The notes under the pieces: generated by a model | The model's input: the letters and a program-made list of their open reading frames with translations, nothing else | Database searches by the model: none | Told to the model about the DNA's origin: nothing | Assembly (NCBI GenBank): GCA_018398805.1 | Contig: JAGFBZ010002020.1 | Coordinates: 545,048 to 609,047, forward strand | Length of the DNA stretch: 64,000 nt | Origin: Hirundichthys speculiger | Taxonomy: Eukaryota > Chordata > Actinopteri > Beloniformes > Exocoetidae | Direction of reading: 5' to 3' | Part shown: one piece after another, positions 1 through 37,807 of the stretch | Layout: every line of letters begins with the position of its first letter | How positions within the stretch are numbered: position 1 is the first letter of the stretch | Made by a program: the position numbers and the translations under genes

Positions 1-1059
1 CACCCCTCCGAGGGCAGTTGTTCATGACAACTGGATGGCACAACAGGGAGTGAGGGGATGGTGAATAATTGGCAGAGAAAATAGGCTGCTTAGATTTCTT
101 TCAAGTTGGTTGTAGGGATGCAAGACAACTAATAGTAATATTTTTTCTAACTGTGAAATTTATTAGCTGATGTTGGCTTGGTGTCATTTTGTATGACAGT
201 CTTATGCCCCGGTGGTCTCTTTTTTTTTTAATTAACTTTCAGTTTAGGACAGTGATAAGCTGCATGACTAACTTGCTCTTTATATTTTGATATCTGTGAA
301 ATATATTTACCTTTTTTGGAAAGAGCGCGAAATTATTGATTAAGAGTTCTTTCATTTTCACTTTATTTTGGAGACATGCATAATGGTTGGGTCAAGGTCA
401 CATGCACCATCTGGCAGTTATTATACAGCAAATATGAAAAAAAAATTACACCAGTGAAAAAAAAATAGATAAAATTGAGACATCAATTCTTTGATTCATG
501 AAGCTTGGTTCCATTTGCCTACTCTACTGTATAATAGTCTGTAATATCTGCCAGCAAATTAGCCATTGAAGGATCCTGGGTATTTACTGAATCATTTGAA
601 ATGGATTAAGTGCATATATGCAGCACCGGTGTGATCGTGATCTTAATAAAGTATTTTTAAATTAAATGTAAGTGTTGATGCTTTGTCTGGCAATGTTCTC
701 TTCAGGCAAATATGCTGATAAAAGGTTCTGCACCCAATTTTGACATTTGAAAAGCTCAGGCTGAGCAATATATTGACCTCAGTGCTGAGAATCTGAAACC
801 ACAATTGTGCTAAATAAGCACAAAGAGATGCTTCAACTGAAGATAAAAGACACTGCAGAATGTTATTGTGAGCTAAACCTGTATGTCTTAATGAAGCAGT
901 TTTTGTTGCTGGCTGTTATGTTATTGGTACGTTGACTTTTTTATTTTACTATTGCAAAATGTTCCTCTCTTGAGTATGTATTTTCAAGGTTGAATCAACA
1001 GCTGTACATATTTGGCATTGCACTAAAGCTGTGCTCCTTTGTGTTTCTCTGTCTTATAG
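1..1059. other. Sequence upstream of first apba2 coding exon
   Basis: No coding region is seen here. The sequence is AT-rich and ends in a plausible splice acceptor (tctgtcttatag, ending at 1059), so at least its right part is probably an intron that follows one or more untranslated first exons lying outside the window. No promoter can be pointed out. Confidence 0.5.
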
Positions 1060-1100
1060 GATAAAGACACTAACAATGAATGGCTTGTAAGCTGCCAGTC

Positions 1101-27115
<26,015 letters not shown>

Positions 27116-27396
27116 ACAACAGCCAGGAGCAGAAGGCGCTGCGCAGGACAAACGGTCCGCTGTGGTTCCACCCGGCAGCGCAGACTACAGACTACCCACC
27201 GACAGGAGGATTATGCCTCCCTATCGATTCATTTCTCTTGCTTTCATTTCTTTGGGCTGATGACTTCAGTTTTTCATCATCCTTCCCTCGTCTGTGCTTA
27301 GCTCGCAACAGTCAATGTGATGACCAGAGATGCTTAATCCATTTGACCAGCTGAGACGGCACTGTGTGTGTATATCTGTCCTGTTTTGTGTTTTTC

Positions 27397-27435
27397 TTTT
27401 TTTTTTTTTTCCCCCCCCCCCCCCCCCCCCCCCCC
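27397..27435 (+). repeat. T14-C25 homopyrimidine tract in 3' UTR
   Basis: Fourteen T followed by twenty-five C. The opposite strand is a pure purine run that includes 25 G. It is length-unstable and prone to assembly error. Confidence 0.95.
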
Positions 27436-28397
27436 TTGTCATATCAATGAATCTGAATGGAAGTATCAAGAGGACACATCTGTTTTTTGTTTTGTTTTGT
27501 TTCATTCCTATAATGCAATATGATACTCCTATCTTACTTTTTGTATAGTTTCATTTTTCCTCTCTTAATTTATTTCCCATGTAAATACATACTTTGCTAA
27601 TATTGTGAGTGAAGGCAGTGGGGAGGGCGGGGCCACAGCTGCATTGTAAATATTTACAGAATTTAGCTGTTCAGGTGCAAGCACACCGCGATGATGGCAA
27701 AGCCACATGTTTGATATCGCAGTAGTTGGTAGTGAAAAGATGGATGAGTTACGTGTTTAAATGCTGAGTTGATGTACCATAGATGTGAATCAAACCAGTG
27801 CTTTCAGCAAGGGTTTATGGGAGAAACGCCATATACTTTTTTGATTTACGGCATTTTAAGGCAATACATGAGCCCACCCTCTGACTAGAATCTTTTCTAA
27901 ATCTCATGGACAAAAACTCACATTTAAATAAGAAGCCACTCCTAACATGCATTAATTATGCTTTTGATATCAAGTCACATGTATGGAAAAAAGACCTTTC
28001 TTTCATGTGCTACTTCTCTGTATGTTCATCTTTAGTGTTCAGACTGAAACTCATGCATACTATGAGTGGACTGTGAATGTAACTGTGTTGTGTGAGCTGT
28101 CTCAATGCCATAAGCAGTATTAGAATGTCTGTACATAAGAGAAAACCCGTCTAGTATAGTGCTCATGATAAGAAACAAAACACACAGGTTTAGCTACTGC
28201 ATACATCCGCCCAACTGTACGTTGGCCTTCAGGCTCAAGAGGGACAGAGAGAGCTGTGAATCACACACTGTGACAGAAAAAAAAAAACCCTTACCAAGGA
28301 GTAATGGTTTTACAATGCATTGTAGTAAATTTTAACCGTACAAACATTGTCTGTGTGCATGCCTCGTAAAGTAGTATCATTGTCATTGTGGCAAGAT

Positions 28398-28403
28398 AAT
28401 AAA
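28398..28403 (+). terminator. apba2: Polyadenylation signal AATAAA for apba2
   Basis: Perfect AATAAA about 1.28 kb past the stop. An earlier site cannot be excluded. Confidence 0.55.
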
Positions 28404-29098
28404 ACCGGAGTTCAACCTGTCTTGATTTTTTTTTCCATTATTATCAATCATGAAATGATGAATGCTGCTTGGAAATATATATGTATATACATATATATGT
28501 GTGCATGTGTGTCCTGTAATGTGATTCCTTATATACTATATATTGACTACAGTATATCATCACAGTAATGGGGGGTAAGAGAGCCCTTTTGAGCTACATA
28601 TTTTGATTTGTTAAAGCCAGAGATGGATGTAAATCAGTTTACATCAGTAAAACCCTGAAGCTAAATGGAGCACAGCCCTTATTAATAGTTCTGTGCTTTT
28701 CCTACATTTACAGTCAATATATCTGTGGTGAAAGGTTTGGTAAAAGGAGACAGCGGAGACTGTTTTAAAGAAATAGATGTAAAGATGTGAAGGAGGAAAT
28801 CATCACGAGGTGAGGCCTTATTTCAAAGCTGCCTCTGAATACTTAATGACTTGATAAATTATTAACATGTGTATTTCCATTTGTTTGTTTTTTTGTGATC
28901 ACACAGGTACTGAGAAAAATACTGATTTAATGCAGGGCTCTAATTTTTGGTTGCAACCACTACATCAGAACAGTAGCCATCTCAGCTTCAGCACTGCAAG
29001 TAGTACACTGTTGATGAGTAAACATGAAACTTTTTCTGCAGTGCCACTCAGCAAGTCTTGCATCATTTTTTAGTCCCCTGCAACTTTAAATGCACTGA

Positions 29099-29104
29099 TT
29101 TATT
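29099..29104 (-). terminator. sord: Candidate polyadenylation signal for sord
   Basis: AATAAA read on the minus strand, about 500 bases after the sord stop. Position is plausible; use is unproven. Confidence 0.4.
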
Positions 29105-29189
29105 ACGTGCAAACTAAACAGCACACCACAACAATCAGTAAATGGCACATACTGGTACGATTGTTTGCTAAGATTTTACTGAGTGTCTT

Positions 29190-29203
29190 GTGCCCCCTAG
29201 TGG
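29190..29203 (-). promoter_or_regulatory. CTCF-like motif
   Basis: The minus strand reads CCACTAGGGGGCAC, which fits the CTCF core consensus CCASYAGRKGGCRS at all 14 positions. It lies between convergent genes. Confidence 0.55.
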
Positions 29204-29437
29204 TCAAAAGTCTCCATTGCATGTACTCCAGAAAAGAATTACGAGCAACACGTTTTATAATTTTATCATTATTATTATTATTCAAAGTTTTCCTTAAAAT
29301 CCGTTACAGTATTTAAAATCTTTTTTTGACATAAAATGCAAGACACTCTAAAATGACATACAGTCACATGACTATTAAAATAATTGATTGATTATTGAAC
29401 AGTTACTAGTACCTTGCAGTGCTAAATGCATTTCTGA

Positions 29438-29451
29438 CCTACAGGGGGCGC
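29438..29451 (+). promoter_or_regulatory. CTCF-like motif, opposite orientation
   Basis: CCTACAGGGGGCGC fits the CTCF core consensus at 12 of 14 positions. It sits about 235 bases from the motif at 29190, on the other strand. Confidence 0.4.
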
Positions 29452-29600
29452 AGCAGGGTTTCTTCTATTAAAACATAGCCTGTGTTTCTATAAAAACCTG
29501 TTCTGTTTTCATTGTCAGGCCAGAGTCCAGTTTTAGTCTGTAATGCTGAGTCATTGTCATTCACGGTTAGTTTGTTTTTTTGTCACTGCAGCATGTCTGC

Positions 29601-29766
29601 TCAGGGACTCGGGTCATTTTTGTCACACTTTATCATGACCTTTATCCCAAGACCTTGACGTGTGGTTTCAAAGGCCTGGACCGCCTGTTCCAGAGGGAAG
29701 CGATGAGTCACAAGGGGCTTCACGTTCACTTTTCCCGACGCCAGCATGGAGATGGCCAATGGCCAG
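29601..29766 (-). CDS. sord: sord coding exon 9 (C-terminus)
   Basis: Encodes [40 protein letters not shown] and [14 protein letters not shown], then TGA. Acceptor tgtgttgcag on the minus strand. Confidence 0.96.
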
Positions 29767-32700
29767 CTGCAACACAGAGAAATGTTTCATTCTCTGTGAC
29801 AACTATTAATCACGTCAAAATCTGAGCGTGAAGGCAAAATCCTGCAAGAAAAACAGTGCATTTTTCCTCACGTATTGCAGTAGCGGAAGACTCCTCTGAT
29901 GTCCACTTCTCTTACAGCAGCATTAACCAGAGGAACAGTAGCCATCTCAGCACCAAGACCCACCAACACCACCACGCCTCCTGAACGAGTTCCCTGATGG
30001 GAAGAAAAGTCTGTTACCACCTACTTTAGAAGCCTGACACTACCGAGAACAGATTACAGAGGATAATAACAAGTTTTCTCACCTAACAAAGAGTGTAAGA
30101 TTATTATATAAAGTAGTTATGGTTTTGATTTATTGTAATCAATAAGATGGTACCAACTTGTAGAAACAATACTTTATGGATTTGACATATAGGACATATA
30201 TTTTGCATGTAAAATCTTGAGCGACAAGGCAGCTAAAAACTAAAGATGGTTACGGTGATAAATGCGATCAGTATTGTGGTAGAATTGTGAAGTAAAATGA
30301 AACCTGTAAGTTCAATACTTTTGCAGGTGAACTTTGTATTTCACCACTGACATGTAATCAAATCAAATCAAACTTTATTTAAATAGCACTTTTCATACAT
30401 TAACAATCCAACACAAAGTGCTTCACAATAAAAATAAATAAATAATAAATATAGATATATATATATATATATATAGAATATATATAGTTATATATATATA
30501 ATCTATATATATATATAATTTATATAATATATAGTATATATATATATAATATATATATATATATATTATAGATATATATATATATATATATAATCAGGAT
30601 CACAACAGAGAATGAAATGAAATGAAAATTTAAAGGTTAAGAATTTAAAAATAAAATTTAAATTTTTTTTTTATGATAATAGAATGCACAAGGACTTAAA
30701 ATAAATGTAAAACTTGAATTAAATCATTAATATCATTTAAATAAAAAAAGGAAAATAAAAGAACAAGGAGTAAAAGAAATCATGTAAAAGCCAGGTTAAA
30801 AAGGTGGTAATCAAACAATAGTTAAATATTGCTGACTATAACACCAAGCAAAAACAACATCTGCACCGTCTGCAGTCTGTCACTAAGTCTTTTAGCAACT
30901 TCGGGGTTAATAATTGTACTGGGTTACGTACGTAGATGGCAGTTTGGATGCAACTCTCAGCACCAGTGCATTCAATGGTGATTGGAGGCTGAACTCCCAG
31001 CATGTCCTCCACTCTCTTGGCCAGCTGCTGGGGTCCATCTGCTCTGTTTACCGTCACCTGGAAGTCTGCACCCACCTCTTTGGCCACGGCCAGACGTTCT
31101 GCTGAAAGATCTGAGCAGAGGAGAGGAGGCTAATTACAATTTATAATATCATATTTATCATATCAGACAGGTTGTTCATGCTGTCATGTGAAACAGAAAA
31201 TACACCGGCTGTCAACTCTAAGGTGTATGTGTCAGAACACCTAAAGATTTTGTTTGTTTGTTTGTTTTGTTTAATAGCCTGGCCCTGACTTCATCTTAAA
31301 ATTTGTTAAGCACAATCTCAGACTGATACCAACACATGTTAAACCATATCTTTATTATTTTACAATGACTAATCCAACAAGTAGTAATGGAAGTAGAGCT
31401 GCCTTTAACATCAGCAACTCTGTTCTGTCATCAGTCACTTTATTGTGGAGGAATTTTGTTTCCTGTTTTTTCTTTGCTATCTGCTTCAGGTTACTGAGGT
31501 TTGCTGGCATTCATGTATCCACAGCACTCTTAAGCTCCCACCACAGCACGTTCCAGCAGTTTGAAGTCTGGACTTTGACTGGTCTATTGCTTTTTTCCAG
31601 CCAGCCAGTCTGTTGTAGATTTTCTGTCAATGCTTGGGATCACAGCCCTGTTGCACGGACCAATCACACGGCCTCACATTTGACTCTAGAATACTTTAGT
31701 ACAGTGATCTTCAATCCAAGTCTTTGACTCCCCCTGACCCTGCATGTTTTACATGTTTACCAGCACAAACACACCACGTTAAAATTAGTGAATCATTGAC
31801 TTGTGTAGACCTCCCTCAAAGGGACTGAGGTGGAGGGGAAAGGGGAGGCACGACTCTGTTTTTACTTTGTGCGGCATTTTATTGTACTATAAGTGGTATA
31901 TAAATAAAGTTTGATTGACTGATAGACCTTGAGAACAAGCTGATGGTGACCTAATCAGGCATGTTTCACAAGAGAAGAACATCTAAGATGTCTACTTAGC
32001 CTCTTATTGCCTATGGAAACTGAAAGAGTGTACTTCATCACACTGGATTTTCTCATGGTGTAATATTATATGTGTTGTTGTTTATCTGAAACTGCATTAA
32101 GCTTATTTTGAGACCTTGACACAGATGAGATTTTTAAATATTATGTCCTGATGTATGAAACCTAGGAACTGAAAAATAGGTGCGCCCATTTTAGAATAGT
32201 GATCTCTGTGTTACCTGTGATGACGACCTGTGAGGCACCCATTGCCTTGGCAACAAGCAAGCAGACCAGCCCAATAGGTCCTGCAGAGAGGGAAGAAATT
32301 ACAAGCTCACTGTAGACACAGCAGCAGTACTCGCCCTATAGTTACTACTTTGTCTATATTTTCATTAGTTTCTTATTTTAAAAGAAGAAAAATAACATTT
32401 TATATATAATTATAACAAATATTAAGTATTTTACAAAGATGTAACAGTTGACTGTTTTTTTCCCATTTCTAAAGTTTTGTTTAGTCAGTGTGATTACACC
32501 CACTGTGTGCTAATGACATGCCTTAACTGCATGTGCATGCATATGCGTGTTGCAACATCCAGTTTGCTGCGAGTAGTGAAATCCCTCTGCACAATATTAC
32601 AACAAAAGGTGGCAAACGTCACACCTTAGGCCCCTTTTTTGTACCTGCACCACAGATGAGCACGGTGCTGCCGAGGGTCACGCCAGCCCGGCGGCAGGCA

Positions 32701-35700
32701 TGAATCCCCACAGAGAGAGGTTCAATGAGAGCCCCTTCCTCAAACGTGATATTATCAGGCAACCTGGACAGAGACACAGCAGGAGAAAACGGACAAGGAT
32801 ATACACAAAGATTAGGCAACAGAGTTAATCAGCTACCAGACCGCTGGAATGTAATCTTTCTGGTGTCAAGTCTTGCAATATGGGAAGAATAAAAAACCTG
32901 TTACTTGTAACAGAAGCTGGCACTGTGTCTATAGTATTGACACAAGTTTCCATCATCAGGAGGTGTGGCGCAGAAAAAAATAGTGGGAGACAAGTTATAT
33001 CGTCCACTTTTGAAGAACTCATCCATCTCACGGGGCACACCAGGTTCAATGGCCACTCTGTCACCTGGAAAATAGAGTGTGAGGTTTGTAGTAAAGTTAA
33101 CGCCACTGCAGTGTGAATTGATTATGATGTCATGGGAAGGTAAGGTAAGATCGTATATATCAGTTATTATTTAAAGTGTGAAAAATGACTGCAATGTGAA
33201 TGCATATATAAAAACAAATTTAATTTAAGGAGCTGCAATTTAAATGGGATAATTTTTTAAAAAGTCAAAATTTACCTTAAAACAAGCTAACCACATTTCT
33301 ACAACACTAGAGACACTGCCCGTGGTGCTTTACAACTCTCAGACTAATGGAGTTACCTGCTTTAAGGTGCTTGACAGCTGATCCAACCTTCACCACTCGC
33401 CCTGCAGCCTCATGCCCCAGCACCATCGGTTTTCTGACCACATAGTCTCCGATACGGCCATGCTGCCAGTAGTGCACATCTGATCCACAGATTCCCACAG
33501 AGTGCATCTGGAGCAAGACCTCTGAACACAACACATGGCAGTGAGGACCGGCTGCTGGCAGGGAATACATGCTTGTCACAGAAAAACACAATAAACTAGC
33601 GTTTTAAAACTCCTTGAAAAATAATGTTGACTATGGGGTGCCGAATGTAAAAACTTGATTACAGTTTTCAAACTGATATATTTTCAATATTTAGCTCATT
33701 TTCTTCACATTTAGCTCATTTTACACACATTTGAGACATAAATTATTTAAAATGTTAAATCTAAATGTTAAATGTTAAATGTTAAATTTAAATATAAATT
33801 AAATCTAAATGTAAATCTAAATATAAATGTTAAATCTATAAATCTAAATGTTAAATCTAAATTAAATATAAATCTAAATGTTAATCTAAATGTTAAATCT
33901 AAATATCTAAATCTAAATGTTAAATCTAAATCTAAATGTAAATCTAAATCTAAATGTTAAATCTTAAATTAAATATTAAATCTAAATCTAAATGTTAAAT
34001 CTAAATCTAAATGTTAAATGTTAAATCTAAATATTAAATCTAAATCTAAATGTTAAATCTATATCTAAATGTTAAATCTATATCTAAATGTTAAATGTGT
34101 CGCCGAGTGTAAAGCGGGTTATTTAGAGGATTTACAAATGTCCCATGCCCCGTAAAGTCTCACAGCCGCACAACCACGCCCACACCACTGATTAGGATCA
34201 ATGGGAAGAGGGCTTGAGGGAGAGTCGGGACTCGAACATGGCTGCCTCCCTGCCTGTGGAAGACATTGAACGGGCGGTGTTGGCGGGTGTGCAGGCTGCA
34301 CTTCAAGCGGTTGTTCAGCGGTACGGGTACCGGCCCCATCTTCCACAGGCAGGGAGGCAGCCCATGTTCGAGTCCCGACTCTCCCTCAAGCCCTCTTCCC
34401 ATTGATCCTAATCAGTGGTGTGGGCGTGGTTGTGCGGCTGTGAGACTTTACGGGGCATGGGACATTTGTAAATCCTCTAAATAACCCGCTTTACACTCGG
34501 CGACACATTTAACATTTAGATATAGATTTAACATTTAGATATAGATTTAACATTTAGATTTAGATTTAATATTTAGATTTAACATTTAACATTTAGATTT
34601 AGATTTAACATTTAGATTTAGATTTAATATTTAATTTAAGATTTAACATTTAGATATAGATTTAACATTTAGATATAGATTTAACATTTAGATTTAGATT
34701 TAATATTTAGATTTAGATTTAATATTTAGATTTAATATTTAACATTTAGATTTAGATTTAATATTTAGATTTAGATTTAACATTTAGATTTAGATTTAAT
34801 ATTTAGATTTAAAATTTAACATTTAGATATAGATTTAACATTTACATATAGATTTGACATTTAGATTTAGATTTAATATTTAGATTTAACATTTAACATT
34901 TGGATTTAGATTTAATATTTAGATTTAATATTTAACATTTAGATTTAGATTTAATATTTAGATTTAGATTTAACATTTAGATTTAGATTTAATATTTAGA
35001 TTTAACATTTAACATTTAGATTTATATTTAATATTTAGATTTATATTTAACATTTATATTTAGATTTAACATTTAGATTTAGATTTAATATTTAAATTTA
35101 ACATTTAACATTTAACATTTAGATTTAACATTTTAAATAATTTATGTCTCAAATGTGTGTAAAATGAGCTAAATGTGAAGAAAATGAGCTAAATATTGAA
35201 AATTATCAGTTTGAAAACTGTAATCAAGTTTTTACATTCGGCACCCCATAGTTGACTGACCCAAATATATATATTGGAACAAAACTATTCTGTAGAAGGC
35301 TAGTTCAGAAAAGATAGAACCAAAAAGTATTCAGTGTGTGTGTATGAATACATACTTCTGATCTTGACATGAAATGAAATGTTTTTATCTACTCAGTTTA
35401 TAATATATCCAGAAAAACAAAGCTGAGAAGAGTCAGTCAGCTGCAGGGAAATCTATTTTAGAAATAACTGGAGCGATGCATTAGGCTCAATGCTTTATAC
35501 ATACATAGAATAACTTTATACAAGATGCATAAGAATAATGGTGACATGAATTTAAATTTTCACAAGGCAGTGCATAACCATTATAAATTACAATTGAGAA
35601 TTGTATATTTTCTTTACCATTAGGTCCTGGCTCCGGGATAGGGCGATTTTCCTGTGACACAATTAGATTTTTTTATTTTTATTTCTTAAGCGGAACAGTT

Positions 35701-35821
35701 TAGTTTTCACGGATTTTAACTGAGTATCAATGATGTGCCAGTGTTGTCGTTTTCATACAAGCCTGAGGTCTCCCGGGGAGTGCAGGACCACGGACAGGTT
35801 TTCCTGGTTTTCCTGAGCCAT
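29601..35821 (-). CDS. sord: Sorbitol dehydrogenase, 9 coding exons
   Basis: Zinc-dependent, NAD-linked polyol dehydrogenase that oxidises sorbitol to fructose in the cytosol (polyol pathway). Exons in transcript order: 35821-35759, 35651-35618, 33521-33357, 33064-32905, 32763-32645, 32280-32215, 31110-30932, 29993-29872, 29766-29601. They join in frame to 357 residues, the same length as human SORD. Visible: [20 protein letters not shown] at the start; catalytic zinc ligands Cys44 ([10 protein letters not shown]) and His69-Glu70 (VLGHEAAG); the [12 protein letters not shown] region with the further glutamate ligand; the NAD-binding CGAGPIG Rossmann loop with the acidic residue in VVITD; and the end KCDKNDPSP. 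Every splice border is GT/AG. No stop or frameshift is present, so the gene looks functional despite a 1.6-kb foldback element in intron 2. Confidence 0.97.
29872..29993 (-). CDS. sord: sord coding exon 8
   Basis: [20 protein letters not shown] then [20 protein letters not shown]. Donor GTGAGG. Together with exon 9 this completes the substrate-domain C-terminal lobe. Confidence 0.96.
30345..30436 (-). mobile_element. L2/CR1-type LINE 3' end
   Basis: Read on the minus strand it has gtgaagcactttgtgttgg and ends aataaagtttgatttgattt. This is the common 3' end and short tandem tail of L2-like LINEs or their SINE partners in fish. Lies in sord intron 7. Confidence 0.6.
30450..30596. repeat. AT-rich microsatellite
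   Basis: Imperfect TA repeats beside the LINE end, in sord intron 7. Confidence 0.9.
30932..31110 (-). CDS. sord: sord coding exon 7
   Basis: [20 protein letters not shown], then [20 protein letters not shown] and [17 protein letters not shown]. Donor GTACGT. The start continues VVITD, the acidic residue that contacts the NAD ribose. Confidence 0.96.
31310..31925. repeat. Transposon fragments in sord intron 6
   Basis: About 31430-31690 resembles, from memory, antisense DNA-transposon sequence of fish (with gtttgaagtctggactttga). At 31890-31920 a LINE-like 3' end occurs (tataaataaagtttgattga). Ends are not defined. Confidence 0.35.
32215..32280 (-). CDS. sord: sord coding exon 6 (Rossmann fold)
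   Basis: [20 protein letters not shown] then IT and one base. The GPIG completes the glycine-rich NAD loop begun in exon 5. Confidence 0.96.
32645..32763 (-). CDS. sord: sord coding exon 5
   Basis: [20 protein letters not shown] then [20 protein letters not shown]. Contains a zinc-ligand glutamate region and the start of the nucleotide-binding loop. Confidence 0.97.
32905..33064 (-). CDS. sord: sord coding exon 4
   Basis: [53 protein letters not shown]. Acceptor ctattttccag, donor GTAACA. Confidence 0.96.
33357..33521 (-). CDS. sord: sord coding exon 3 (catalytic zinc site)
   Basis: [20 protein letters not shown], then [20 protein letters not shown] and [16 protein letters not shown]. Holds the catalytic Cys44 and the His69-Glu70 pair. 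Confidence 0.97.
33632..35250. mobile_element. Giant foldback (palindromic) element in sord intron 2
   Basis: 1619 bp with terminal TATGGGGTGCCGAATG repeats in inverted orientation, flanked by the 6-bp duplication GTTGAC (33626-33631 and 35251-35256). The whole element is an inverted repeat around 34301. From each end inward: a ~120-bp unique terminal repeat; an AT satellite of ttaaatctaaatg-like units (about 33755-34092 and 34511-35127); a GC-richer ~170-bp arm (34093-34263 and 34339-34510); and a 75-base loop (34264-34338). The satellite arms differ in length (about 340 against 620 bases). No transposase ORF, so it is non-autonomous. Confidence 0.93.
35618..35651 (-). CDS. sord: sord coding exon 2 (34 nt)
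   Basis: Encodes [11 protein letters not shown] plus one base. Identified because it bridges exon 1 and exon 3 in phase and matches [11 protein letters not shown] of human. Too short to show as an ORF. Confidence 0.95.
35759..35821 (-). CDS. sord: sord coding exon 1
   Basis: [20 protein letters not shown] then L, donor GTATGA. The ATG at 35821 gives the family-length N-terminus; the reading frame stays open upstream but shows no conservation. Confidence 0.94.
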
Positions 35822-36411
35822 GACAGAGCAACGCTGGGCTGATTCACGGAGAAGATCAAAGAAACAGAGTGGAAGTTCACAAGGAAACAACAGGATGTTA
35901 CTAAACCCTGTCGATGTCAAAGTCCAACTGCCCCATGCGTCCAGCGGGGTGCTGTTTCCTGGTGAGGGGGCGGGGCTTGAACCAAAACAGAGAGCCTGAT
36001 TGGCCAAAGAGCTGCAGAGCAATCCATTCAGCAGGGCTTACCGCTGCTAAATGTCTCTTTAAAAATAGAGATCTTGGTTGAAAACAAATATTCCCGTTAT
36101 TTTTTCATGGATTCTTGACCTATATACGCGATGGTTTGATCAGCATCAGTTTCAGTTGAGTCCGTTAAGACTGTTCAAGGAAAATCAAGTGGCAGTTTTC
36201 TTTTTTTTTTTATGAACTTTATTAAGAACAATAACAAGTGACAAACTCAGAGAGGAACACTTACAAGTATGCAGAATTAACAAAAATAATCATACCTCCA
36301 GCATATACAGTAAATTTCACTATTTAAAAAAAATAAGGTATAATTCAAAAGCAAAGGAAAGAAAATAGGGCAATATTACTTAAATAATACAGAGGAAATG
36401 AAATGAAATTA

Positions 36412-36483
<72 letters not shown>

Positions 36484-36580
36484 AATGTCAGTGGTAGGTT
36501 TTAAGTTTAAGTTTTTTTATGTTGCATGTCTAAAGAATCATGTTGAGCACGTATCATGTTGTTTGGTTATTACAGGTTTC
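35822..36580. other. sord upstream region
   Basis: Presumed 5' UTR and promoter. No TATA box or other element could be placed with confidence. An AT microsatellite occupies 36413-36481. Confidence 0.4.
36413..36481. repeat. (TA)n microsatellite
   Basis: Nearly pure TA dinucleotides. Confidence 0.95.
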
Positions 36581-37807
36581 CATCCATCCATCTACAGTCA
36601 TGGAAAAAATTATTAGACCACCCTTGTTTTCTTCCATTTCTTGTTCATTTTAATGCCTGGTACAACTAAAGGTACATTTGTTTGGACCATAACGATAACC
36701 ACAAAGATTGCTCATAAGAGTTTTATTTAAGAGCTGATATCTTACCATTTTCCATGGTTTTCTTGATTATAACCTAAATCACTTAAGTTTTTACATCAAT
36801 AGCTATGGTGTTGTACTGCCAAAAACACTGCTTTTACGCATTCAGTGTTTTCTTTTCTGTCTGTTTTAGTCACACGATGACGTTTAGTCATGGTTCGAAT
36901 TACGGGGGAGCTAAGGGGAGCTCGGCTCCCCCAGGAGGGACATGAGCTCCCCTGAGAGCCGGCCCTGAGACATTCAGGGGGAGCTCTAAAGAATTGTCCA
37001 CTTTAAGATATATTTTATTTTCTCTACATTGAGGTTCCTGAAATAAAAAGAATAAACATGTCATGGCTGTGTGTGTTTATGTGCTATTAAATGTTCAATA
37101 TTTCTAAACATTTGCCTCAACTATTTAACATGATTCCTGTTATAACCGTGGCGACGCTGGAGGAGAATCGTTAGATTTACGTAGCCGCACATGAACTCCT
37201 CATTAGTGAATGGGTGGACTGGGGGATTTTTGGTGGTATACTGTATTTGAAATTGAAGGAATGAACGCGGATGATATTTGGCTTTTCCTCAAATTATATT
37301 GAAACTGTCCAAACGGAAACAGCCAGGTCTCGGACAGTTTAGATTTTTGAAGTAAACGAAGACAACAGCCATGGTTACTGACAACAGTGCAAGTGGACCG
37401 ACTACTTCAGCTAGTGGTCGGTCTGGCTTTGGTCCGATTTATCAGACTGTATTTTTATGATTTATGTTCCCAAACTAAGACGCTGGTATTGTTTTATTGA
37501 AAATCACTTGAAATCACTGGGTCTCTGTAAAGCGCCGAGAGACAACTGACATTGTAACAGACGCTGTACAAATAAAGTTGAATTGAATTGAATATCGGAG
37601 CTTGTTTCAGCACCATGCATAGCGCTGCTGGATGTGTGTGCGTTGTTTGCTGAAATAACTGCCCTTAATAAGAACACATAAACTTACTTAACTTTTACTG
37701 TTGTTGAATGAGTTTTAGTCAATGTGCTTGACTGTGGTTCTTAATTATCTTTTAATGCTTCATTGAGCTGTTTTAAAGATGAATTTCTATTTTTACTCGA
37801 GACAGAC

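Larger units (their letters stand above)
27116..28420 (+). other. apba2: apba2 3' untranslated region
   Basis: AT-rich sequence after the stop, including a T14-C25 homopolymer tract at 27397-27435. An AATAAA signal at 28398-28403 is the most plausible polyadenylation signal, followed by T-rich sequence at 28425-28440. The extent is inferred. Confidence 0.6.
28421..29600. other. Convergent spacer between apba2 and sord
   Basis: Contains the probable sord 3' UTR and two CTCF-like motifs. An AATAAA on the minus strand at 29099-29104 is a candidate sord polyadenylation signal. No gene seen. Confidence 0.6.

Noticed and set aside
33772..33960. Repeating [12 protein letters not shown] frame and possible CRISPR-like or telomere-like array
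   Set aside because: Units have no spacers, are AT satellite, and form one arm of the palindromic element. The organism is a vertebrate.
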